Source of the DNA: Candidatus Uhrbacteria bacterium RIFCSPHIGHO2_02_FULL_57_19
GTDB taxonomy: Bacteria > Patescibacteriota > Patescibacteriia > 2-12-FULL-57-11
Assembly (NCBI GenBank): GCA_001791115.1
Contig: MGDZ01000037.1
Span: 1-5,716 of the forward strand
Reading direction: 5' to 3'
DNA: 5,716 bases
The translations under genes and the position numbers were made by a program. The notes under the pieces are model-generated. The model saw nothing but the letters and a program-made list of their open reading frames with translations. It searched no databases and was not told where the DNA came from. Positions 1 through 5,519 of this stretch are shown one piece after another; the first letter of the stretch is position 1; each line of letters begins with the position of its first letter.

Positions 1-80
1 CTGATTTTGGAAGCGTGCCAGTGCGCTTCGGTGTCCACCAAGAGTCCGTCCATGTCAAAAATGGCCGCGCCGACTCTCAT
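1..80 (-). CDS. HAD-superfamily hydrolase (beta-phosphoglucomutase-like), N-terminal fragment, runs off the left edge
   Basis: Reading leftward from an ATG at 80-78 gives 26 codons that begin MRVGAAIFDMDGLLVDTE and stay open to the window edge. The stretch FDMDGLLVDTE is HAD motif I (DxDG): Asp9 would be the nucleophile that forms a phospho-aspartate and Asp11 the general acid/base. The 'LVDTE' continuation is typical of the beta-phosphoglucomutase/phosphoglycolate phosphatase-like HAD subfamily, cytoplasmic Mg-dependent enzymes acting on small phosphorylated metabolites. The start codon overlaps the TGA of the upstream mutase gene as ATGA (80-77), and no Shine-Dalgarno sequence is visible, so translation is probably coupled. 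Pairing with a hexose phosphomutase suggests a sugar-phosphate substrate, but that is inference. The cap domain and motifs II-IV lie outside the window, so the exact enzyme cannot be named. Confidence 0.85.
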   Translation of the reverse strand, partial: MRVGAAIFDMDGLLVDTEAHWHASKI

Positions 81-1426
81 AGCGATTTGATGATGGCGGT
101 AATTTCCGCCGTCTTTTCTTCAAGCATGGGCTTGGTCTTGGCCTCGAGATTCAGGCGCAACAGCGGTTCGGTGTTTGACGGCCGGACATTGAACCACCAG
201 TCGGCAAAGTCAAGACGGATGCCGTCGATCTCGGAGACGGATTCCGCCTCCCGGGCGTACCGCTCGCGGAGAAGACGGATCGCCGCGGCTTTGTTGGCGA
301 CCTCGAAATTGATCTCCGGTGATTTGGCGTAGCGGGCGAGCGGCGCGATCAGCTCTCCTAAGGGCCGCTCCTCGCGAGACAGCACGGAGAGGAGCATCAG
401 TAAAACCAAATCCGAACACTCTACGCCGAAAAAGTCGCGGAAATAATAATGGGCGGAAAGTTCTCCGGCGAAAGCAGCTCCGGTCTCCCGCATCTGGCGC
501 TTGATAAAGGCGTGGCCGACCCGGCTCTGGAGCGGAACCCCACCGGCCTTGCTAATCTCCTCGGCAACCATGCGGCTCGAACGCACATCGTGGAGGATGA
601 CCGCTCCGGGACGAGCGGCGAGAATTTCGCGCGAGAGGAGCGCGTGAATCGCATCCGGGGAAACCGGGTCCCCGCGCTCGTCAACAAACCCGATCCGGTC
701 TCCATCGCCGTCATAGGCCACCCCGATGGCCGCGCCTGAAGAGGCGGTCAGTGACTGAAGATCGGAGAGCGTCTCGGTTTTGAGCGGGTTGGCCTCGTGG
801 TTGGGAAACCTCCCGTCCAATTCGAAATAAAGCGGCTTAATGGAAAGCTGGGGCAATCTGGAAAAAAGCGATGGCAGGGTGTGTCCGGCCATGCCGTTTC
901 CCGCGTCCACAGCCACGGCCATCGGACGAATCGATCCGAAATCAACGAGTTCGGAGAGTTTCCTGTTGTAATCATCAATAACCGAAGTCTCCACCAGATT
1001 TCCCACCGGTTCCTCGGGAAGGCGGCCGGAGCTCACTCGGTCGCGGATCTGCTCCATGCCGCTACCGGCTCCGACCGGCAGGACGTCGCCGCGGACGATT
1101 TTGAAACCATTATACTCGGCCGGATTGTGCGAGGCAGTGACCATCACCCCGGCGTCGTGCAATTCGTAATCAGCAACGGCAAAATAAAACATGGGAGTTG
1201 TGGTAAGGCCAATGTCCACGGCGTCGGCCCCCCGAGAAACGATCCCGGACACCAAAGCCGAATTGAGAAGTTCACTCGTCCCCCGCATATCCCGGCCGAT
1301 GACCACCGTGTGAGCGTCAAGCTCCTCAACCACGGATTGGCCGACCCGGTAGGCCGTTTCTTCGTCAATCTGCCCGGGCGAAGTGCCCCGGATGTCGTAG
1401 GCCTTAAATATAGAGCGGTCTATCAT
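77..1426 (-). CDS. manB: Phosphomannomutase/phosphoglucomutase (alpha-D-phosphohexomutase family)
   Basis: This 449-residue cytoplasmic enzyme should interconvert hexose 6-phosphates and 1-phosphates (mannose and/or glucose) through a phosphoserine, feeding GDP-mannose or UDP-glucose synthesis. All four family signatures are present in order: TASHNP at 97-102 with phosphoserine Ser99; the metal loop DGDGDR at 239-244 (Asp239, Asp241, Asp243); the sugar-specificity loop GELSAH at 321-326; and the phosphate-binding loop RPSNTEP at 415-421. DGRFPNHEANP at 204-214 is also typical. Length matches AlgC/ManB-type bacterial enzymes (about 450-460 aa). The start at 1426 was chosen because family members begin a few residues before the 'FKAYDIRG' motif. 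The in-frame ATG at 1489 would add 21 residues with no family resemblance. A GGA eight bases before the chosen ATG and an AGGA one base before it are only modest ribosome-site candidates. Phosphomannomutase, phosphoglucomutase or dual specificity cannot be settled by reading; the gene symbol is provisional. Confidence 0.95.
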   Translation of the reverse strand: MIDRSIFKAYDIRGTSPGQIDEETAYRVGQSVVEELDAHTVVIGRDMRGTSELLNSALVSGIVSRGADAVDIGLTTTPMFYFAVADYELHDAGVMVTASHNPAEYNGFKIVRGDVLPVGAGSGMEQIRDRVSSGRLPEEPVGNLVETSVIDDYNRKLSELVDFGSIRPMAVAVDAGNGMAGHTLPSLFSRLPQLSIKPLYFELDGRFPNHEANPLKTETLSDLQSLTASSGAAIGVAYDGDGDRIGFVDERGDPVSPDAIHALLSREILAARPGAVILHDVRSSRMVAEEISKAGGVPLQSRVGHAFIKRQMRETGAAFAGELSAHYYFRDFFGVECSDLVLLMLLSVLSREERPLGELIAPLARYAKSPEINFEVANKAAAIRLLRERYAREAESVSEIDGIRLDFADWWFNVRPSNTEPLLRLNLEAKTKPMLEEKTAEITAIIKSL

Positions 1427-1500
1427 ATCCTTTTTCCGATTGACCAAGAGGTTTAAGCAGTATATCCTATCTATAAGTATATTAACCAACGTCTCATGCT
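1427..1500. promoter_or_regulatory. Divergent intergenic region between the mutase gene and lemA
   Basis: This 74-bp gap is much more AT-rich than the flanking genes and separates two divergent transcription units, so it must hold most of both promoters unless elements extend into the genes. It contains a 7-bp direct repeat, AGTATAT, at 1459-1465 and 1476-1482 (17 bp apart). On the minus strand each copy reads as the -10-like hexamer TATACT; the one at 1464-1459 would place a start about 25 nt before the mutase ATG. Its -35 candidate (TTGGTT, 1489-1484) lies 19 bp away and is weak. No clear operator palindrome was found. Confidence 0.55.
1440..1468 (+). promoter_or_regulatory. lemA: Candidate sigma70-type promoter for lemA-htpX-clpC
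   Basis: TTGACC at 1440-1445 matches five of six bases of the -35 consensus. It lies 17 bp upstream of TATCCT at 1463-1468, which matches four of six bases of the -10 consensus. Transcription would start near 1475, leaving a leader of about 25 nt. Two other -10-like hexamers, TATAAG (1472-1477) and TATATT (1478-1483), have better -10 scores but no -35 at the right distance; they would give a very short leader, compatible with the lack of a Shine-Dalgarno before lemA. The call rests on consensus matching only. Confidence 0.35.
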
Positions 1501-2058
1501 ATGCCCGTCGCACTCTACGTAGTCTTGGGAGCAGTCATCCTGCTGGTCCTCTGGGCCATTTACGTCTTTAATTCGCTGATCACCCGCCGCAATCGGGTTG
1601 ATGAGGCCTGGTCGGACATTGACGTCCAGCTCAAACGCCGCTACGACCTTATTCCCAATCTGGTGGAGACGGTCAAGGGATATGCCCGGCACGAGTCCGT
1701 GGTCTTTGAGAAGGTAACCGAGGCGCGAACAGCGGCCATGGGCGCTAAGACGCTTAAGGAGCACGCCCAGGCCGAGAACATGCTCTCAGAGACGATCAAG
1801 TCGCTCTTCGCCGTGTCCGAGGCCTATCCCGATCTCAAGGCCTCGCAGAATTTCCTCCAGCTTCAGGACGAACTGCGCGACGCGGAAGACAAGATCCAGG
1901 CCGCGCGGCGATTCTACAATGGCAATGTCCGCGATTACAACACCAGCCTCCAGGTTTTCCCGGCCTCAATTGTCGCCGGCGGCTTCGGATTTAGCGCCCG
2001 CGAATTCTTCGAACTGGAAGAAGCCGCCGCCCGCCAGGCACCGACCGTTAGGTTCTAG
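1501..2058 (+). CDS. lemA: LemA family membrane protein
   Basis: This 185-residue protein matches LemA along its whole length. Residues 4-27 form one hydrophobic transmembrane helix, followed by a basic stretch (TRRNR, 28-32) that suggests the rest is cytoplasmic by the positive-inside rule. The family core follows: NRVDEAWSDIDVQLKRRYDL at 31-50, IPNLVETVKGYARHE at 51-65, YPDLKASQNFLQLQDEL at 109-125, then a helical segment with FYNGNVRDYN near 138-147 and FPASIVAGGFGF near 153-164. It ends in the usual short '(P)xVxF' tail, here PTVRF. LemA proteins are helical bundles of uncertain biochemical role. The next gene is htpX, a partnership seen in many bacteria, so a role in membrane-protein quality control is a reasonable inference. 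No Shine-Dalgarno precedes the ATG, although the start fits the family N-terminus. The last codons and the TAG fall in the first unit of a heptamer repeat described separately. Confidence 0.95.
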   Translation: MPVALYVVLGAVILLVLWAIYVFNSLITRRNRVDEAWSDIDVQLKRRYDLIPNLVETVKGYARHESVVFEKVTEARTAAMGAKTLKEHAQAENMLSETIKSLFAVSEAYPDLKASQNFLQLQDELRDAEDKIQAARRFYNGNVRDYNTSLQVFPASIVAGGFGFSAREFFELEEAAARQAPTVRF

Positions 2059-2116
2059 CTGCTAGGTTCGAGGTTCTCGTTGAGACGATCGGCTATAACC
2101 TAGAACCTATAACCTA
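2050..2116. repeat. Heptamer repeats in inverted orientation between lemA and htpX
   Basis: Four consecutive 7-base units begin at 2050, 2057, 2064 and 2071. The first and last are exactly AGGTTCT, the third is AGGTTCG, and the second is degenerate (AGCTGCT). After an 17-base spacer, three further units at 2095, 2102 and 2109 carry the complementary sequence; the middle one, AGAACCT at 2102-2108, is the exact reverse complement of AGGTTCT. The arms 2063-2077 and 2102-2116 can pair over 15 positions with two mismatches around a 24-base loop. The first unit contains the lemA stop codon, and the last ends 6 bases before the htpX ATG. No T-run follows, so this does not look like an ordinary intrinsic terminator; RNA stability, attenuation or a dispersed repeat element are alternatives. 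Confidence 0.8.
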
Positions 2117-2121
2117 CGACA

Positions 2122-3015
2122 ATGGCCTCGCCCATCTACTCCCAAATTGCCGCCAACCGCCGTCGGACAGTCGTACTCATCGCCCTTTTCATTCTGATCA
2201 TCATCGGTTTCGGCTGGCTGTTGGGGATCTTCTTTGAAGACCGAATGGGAATGTTATTGGTCGCGGCACTCTTCTCGCTCGCCATGACTGCCGGCTCTTT
2301 CTACGCCGGCGATAAAATCGCCTTGTGGACCGCCGGAGCGCGGGAGACCAGCCGCGATGAAAACCCCTACCTTCACCGCATCGTCGAGAATCTGGCCATT
2401 ACCGCCGGGATTCCCAAGCCGAAGGTCTTCCTCATCCCCGAGGCGGCCATCAACGCCTTTGCCACCGGCCGGAATCCGGAGAGGGCCTCGGTGGCGGTCA
2501 CCTCTGGCGCCATCGAACGGCTGGCCAACGAGGAACTTGAGGGAGTCCTGGCCCACGAGCTGTCGCACATCAAAAACTTCGACATCCGGGTGATGATGGT
2601 GGTCATCGTTCTGGTGGGCATGATCGCCCTCTTGGCCGACTGGTTCCTGCGCCTCCACTTCTTCCAAGGCCGGGGCGATCGCGACCGAGCCATTCATCCC
2701 GTTTTCCTCCTTGCCGGCTTGATCTTGGCCATCCTCATGCCGCTGGTCGCCCAGCTGATCAAACTGGCCGTCTCCCGCAAGCGCGAATATCTGGCCGACG
2801 CCTCGGGAGCGCTTTTGACCCGCTACCCCGAGGGCCTGGCCCGGGCATTGGAGAAGATCGCCGCCGACAAGCGGCCGCTCCGCCGGGCCACCGAGGCCAC
2901 GGCCCATCTCTACATAGCCAATCCCTTCGGCGGAAAGCGACAGATATTAACTCGGCTTTTCTCAACCCACCCGCCGGTCGAAGATCGCGTGCGCATCCTT
3001 AGGAACATGGCCTGA
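2122..3015 (+). CDS. htpX: HtpX-like membrane zinc metalloprotease (peptidase family M48)
   Basis: This 297-residue protein is close to the length of E. coli HtpX (293 aa). It should be an inner-membrane endoprotease with a cytoplasmic active site that cleaves damaged or misfolded membrane proteins, overlapping functionally with FtsH. The zinc motif HELSH is at 145-149 (His145 and His149 as ligands, Glu146 catalytic). The third ligand is Glu222 in SRKREYLADASGA (218-230), the diagnostic HtpX/M48B motif. Four hydrophobic segments are visible, at about 16-38, 42-62, 157-178 and 194-217, and the short N-terminus is rich in Arg (NRRRT). The C-terminal STHPPVEDRVRIL (281-293) is also family-typical. 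The start fits homologues but has no Shine-Dalgarno; the ATG lies just after a heptamer repeat. It is separated by 2 nt from clpC, indicating co-transcription and likely translational coupling. Confidence 0.96.
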   Translation: MASPIYSQIAANRRRTVVLIALFILIIIGFGWLLGIFFEDRMGMLLVAALFSLAMTAGSFYAGDKIALWTAGARETSRDENPYLHRIVENLAITAGIPKPKVFLIPEAAINAFATGRNPERASVAVTSGAIERLANEELEGVLAHELSHIKNFDIRVMMVVIVLVGMIALLADWFLRLHFFQGRGDRDRAIHPVFLLAGLILAILMPLVAQLIKLAVSRKREYLADASGALLTRYPEGLARALEKIAADKRPLRRATEATAHLYIANPFGGKRQILTRLFSTHPPVEDRVRILRNMA

Positions 3016-3017
3016 CT

Positions 3018-5513
3018 ATGGACAAAGATATCTTGGAAAAATTCTCAACCCATCTGAAGTCAGTGCTGGTGCGCGCCTACACGCTGGCGCATGAATTGCA
3101 GCATTCGGTAATCACGCCCGAGCATCTGCTCTGGTCGCTTTTGACGGAAAAAGGATCGATCGGCGCCGAAATTCTTCACAAGGTAAAAATCTCTCCCGAA
3201 CGGCTGCGCGCCGCGCTGGCCGTGAGCGGAGCGCGGGCCAAACGGGACGAGCTGGAAAATCCCATTCCCAAGCTGGCTCCGGCAACTAAACGGATCATCG
3301 AAAAGGCGGTGCTCACCGCCAATCTTCATGAACACAAATACGTCGGCACCGAACATCTCCTGGCCAGCATGCTTCAGATGGAAGATCAAGGCATCGAACA
3401 GGCGCTGGAGAACGAGCGCGTGGACCGCAAAAATCTGAAAAACCAATTGTCCATGGTGCTCAAATCCACATCCAAATTTCCAGACCTCGCCGACGGGGTG
3501 GCGGCCGGAGACGCGCCCGGGCGGCTTATCAAACAGAAAGAACGGGAGGCAGCCAAGAAACCGGCCAAGCGCCAGGACAAGACCCCGGCCCTGGATTTCT
3601 TTTCCACGGATCTGACCGCCGCCGAGGCGCAAAAGCGCATTGATCCGGTGGTCGGCCGGGAATCGGAAATCGAACGGGTCATTCAGATCCTTTCCCGCCG
3701 GACCAAAAACAATCCCCTGCTCTTGGGCGATCCGGGCGTGGGCAAGACGGCCATTGTCGAAGGATTGGCCAAACGCATCGTGGAGGGCGAGGTGCCTTCG
3801 GTGCTCCGCGACAAGCGGGTGCTGGCCCTGGATCTCCCCATGCTGGTAGCCGGAACCATCTATCGCGGAGAATTCGAGGGACGATTAAAGCAGGTTATCG
3901 ACGAGGTCAAGGCGCATCCGGAAATAATTCTCTTCATCGACGAGTTGCACACCATCGCCGGAGCCGGCAGCGCCTCGGGGTCGCTGGACGCCGCCAACAT
4001 TCTAAAACCGGCGCTGGCCCGCGGGGATATTCGCTGCATCGGTGCCACCACCCGGGAGGAATACAAAAAACATATTGAGGGCGACTCCGCTCTTGATCGG
4101 CGCTTCCAGCCGGTGCAGGTTTCGGAACCGACAGCCGAGGAGACGGTGCAGATTCTCCGCGGAGTCCGGGCCGGTTACGAGTCTTTCCATAGCGTAAAAA
4201 TCTCCGACGCGGCGCTCCTGGCCGCCGTGCGCTTCGCCGAGCGTTATCTCCAGGACCGTTACTTCCCGGACAAAGCCATTGATCTCTTGGATGAAGCGGC
4301 GGCGGCCGTGCGCGTCCGAGTCAGAACCTCGGAAGGAGAGAAAAAACTGCGCGAGACCGAGGGTGAAATCACTGAGGTCAGAAAAAAGAAACAGGATGCC
4401 GTCGCCGGAGAAAAATTCGTCGAGGCCCTGGAACTGAAAGAAAAGGAAGTGGCCCTGGTCGGTTCGCTCGACGAACTCCGGAAAACGGCGGTCGCCCCGC
4501 CAAGGCGGGGGCGGGTCGGCCCCAAGGAAATCGCCGCCGTTGTTTCACGCGTGACCGGCGTGCCGGCCTCGGAAATCGCCGCCGAGGAACGCGCTCACCT
4601 GCTCAATCTCGAAAGTGAACTCAAAAAACGCGTCGTGGGCCAAGACGAGGTTATCCATGGCGTCTCTGAATACATCCGCCGCGCCCGAGCGGGACTAACC
4701 GACGGCAAACGCCCGCTCGCCTCATTCCTTTTTATGGGACCATCGGGCGTGGGGAAGACCGAACTGGCCAAGGCAATCTCGGAAGTCGTCTTCGGAAGTG
4801 CGGAATCCATGCACCGCCTGGACATGTCGGAATTCGGCGAGTCCTTCACCGTATCAAAGCTCATCGGCTCCCCTGCGGGGTACGTCGGCTACCGCGACTC
4901 CACCAAGCTCACTGACCAGATAAAACGCCGGCCTTACTCGGTGGTGCTATTTGATGAGATCGAAAAGGCCCATCCGGATGTATTGAATCTGCTCCTGCAG
5001 ATATTGGAGGATGGAGTGCTCACCGACGCTACAGGAAAACGAGTCTCTTTCAAAAACTCGATCATCATTCTGACTTCCAACGTGGGCATCGAGCGCTTCC
5101 TGCGCGGACCGATGGGCTTTTCCGAAGGCGAGGCCGAGGATTTAAAAAAAGACATTACCAAAGAAGCTGAATCGAGCTTCCGCCCGGAAATGCTTAACCG
5201 TCTTGACCGCATCTTTGTCTTCCGCGCCCTGGATCCCAGCGATCTCGGCGCCATCGTCGGATTGGAACTGGAACGGCTCAAATCGCGCCTGGCCGAGCGC
5301 GATCTAACTTTGGAATTCTCGTCCAAAGTTATCGGCCATCTGGCGGCCAAAAGCGTTGACCCGGAGCAGGGCGCCCGGGGAATCCGCCGGCTGATCCAGA
5401 CAGAGATCGAGGGACCGCTGGCCGAAAGGATGCTTTCCGACCAAGGCACATCCAAATTAAAAAGACTGATTGTCGACCTTCGGGGAAAAACCCTGGCCTT
5501 CCGCGCGCAATAA
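3018..5513 (+). CDS. clpC: ClpC-type ATP-dependent unfoldase (two AAA+ rings, Clp ATPase)
   Basis: This 831-residue protein is a Hsp100 unfoldase that threads substrates through a hexameric pore, normally into ClpP. Order of parts: Clp N-domain repeats at about 5-65 and 85-145; a charged linker at about 150-190; D1 with Walker A GDPGVGKT (237-244), Walker B FIDE (Asp308, Glu309), pore loop GTIYRGEFEG (279-288) and arginine finger at Arg361/Arg362; a short UVR-like coiled middle segment (about 441-488); D2 with Walker A GPSGVGKT (574-581), pore loop GYVGY (621-625), Walker B FDE (645-647), sensor-1 Asn688, arginine finger Arg728 and sensor-2 GAR (785-787). The short middle segment, rather than ClpB's long coiled coil, and the MGF tripeptide (699-701) at the ClpP-loop position argue for ClpC. 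An AGGAA lies 12 bases before the ATG, too far to be an ideal ribosome site. No ClpP or adaptor gene is visible. D1 pore loop 1 has Ile281 where Lys/Arg is usual. Confidence 0.95.
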   Translation: MDKDILEKFSTHLKSVLVRAYTLAHELQHSVITPEHLLWSLLTEKGSIGAEILHKVKISPERLRAALAVSGARAKRDELENPIPKLAPATKRIIEKAVLTANLHEHKYVGTEHLLASMLQMEDQGIEQALENERVDRKNLKNQLSMVLKSTSKFPDLADGVAAGDAPGRLIKQKEREAAKKPAKRQDKTPALDFFSTDLTAAEAQKRIDPVVGRESEIERVIQILSRRTKNNPLLLGDPGVGKTAIVEGLAKRIVEGEVPSVLRDKRVLALDLPMLVAGTIYRGEFEGRLKQVIDEVKAHPEIILFIDELHTIAGAGSASGSLDAANILKPALARGDIRCIGATTREEYKKHIEGDSALDRRFQPVQVSEPTAEETVQILRGVRAGYESFHSVKISDAALLAAVRFAERYLQDRYFPDKAIDLLDEAAAAVRVRVRTSEGEKKLRETEGEITEVRKKKQDAVAGEKFVEALELKEKEVALVGSLDELRKTAVAPPRRGRVGPKEIAAVVSRVTGVPASEIAAEERAHLLNLESELKKRVVGQDEVIHGVSEYIRRARAGLTDGKRPLASFLFMGPSGVGKTELAKAISEVVFGSAESMHRLDMSEFGESFTVSKLIGSPAGYVGYRDSTKLTDQIKRRPYSVVLFDEIEKAHPDVLNLLLQILEDGVLTDATGKRVSFKNSIIILTSNVGIERFLRGPMGFSEGEAEDLKKDITKEAESSFRPEMLNRLDRIFVFRALDPSDLGAIVGLELERLKSRLAERDLTLEFSSKVIGHLAAKSVDPEQGARGIRRLIQTEIEGPLAERMLSDQGTSKLKRLIVDLRGKTLAFRAQ
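4495..4510. repeat. GC-rich perfect palindrome inside clpC
   Basis: CCCCGCC (4495-4501) and GGCGGGG (4504-4510) are perfect reverse complements around a two-base AA centre. With a one-base bulge at 4511, two further C-G pairs extend it (4493-4494 with 4512-4513). It sits in the clpC reading frame and encodes a Pro/Arg-rich patch (APPRRGR, residues 493-499) between the UVR-like middle segment and the D2 ring. It could be a short dispersed palindromic element tolerated in a flexible linker, or chance in GC-rich coding DNA. Confidence 0.6.
5305..5331. repeat. 10-bp perfect inverted repeat inside the clpC 3' region
   Basis: TAACTTTGGA at 5305-5314 is the exact reverse complement of TCCAAAGTTA at 5322-5331, with a 7-base loop (ATTCTCG, 5315-5321). 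It lies in codons for the D2 small subdomain, around residues 763-772. The arm is less GC-rich than the surrounding coding sequence. Transcribed RNA could form a 10-bp hairpin about 190 nt before the next gene. There is no T-run after it, so a terminator role is unlikely. Function is unknown, and chance cannot be excluded. Confidence 0.6.
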
Positions 5514-5519
5514 CCAATT

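Noticed and set aside
797..1456. 219-codon open frame on the plus strand opposite the mutase gene
   Set aside because: It lies fully antisense to a gene with all its catalytic motifs, shows no recognisable domain, and is the kind of long frame that GC-rich coding DNA gives by chance.
1427..1489. Longer N-terminus for the mutase from the ATG at 1489
   Set aside because: The 21 extra residues do not resemble family N-termini and would use up nearly the whole divergent promoter region.
2050..2116. CRISPR array or intrinsic terminator
   Set aside because: Units are only 7 bases with no unique spacers of CRISPR size, and no T-run follows the potential hairpin.
2254..2907. 217-codon open frame on the minus strand within htpX
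   Set aside because: Its translation is Gly/Asp/Glu/His-rich low complexity, which is the complement of htpX codons; it has no independent support.
4871..4881. CCCC-TGC-GGGG mini-palindrome in clpC
   Set aside because: The stem is only four base pairs and the codons belong to the conserved pore-loop sequence SPAGYVGY, so it is explained by protein constraint and GC content.
3018..5513. Assignment as the disaggregase ClpB
   Set aside because: The middle segment is short and UVR-like instead of ClpB's long coiled coil, and D2 has an MGF loop that ClpB lacks.
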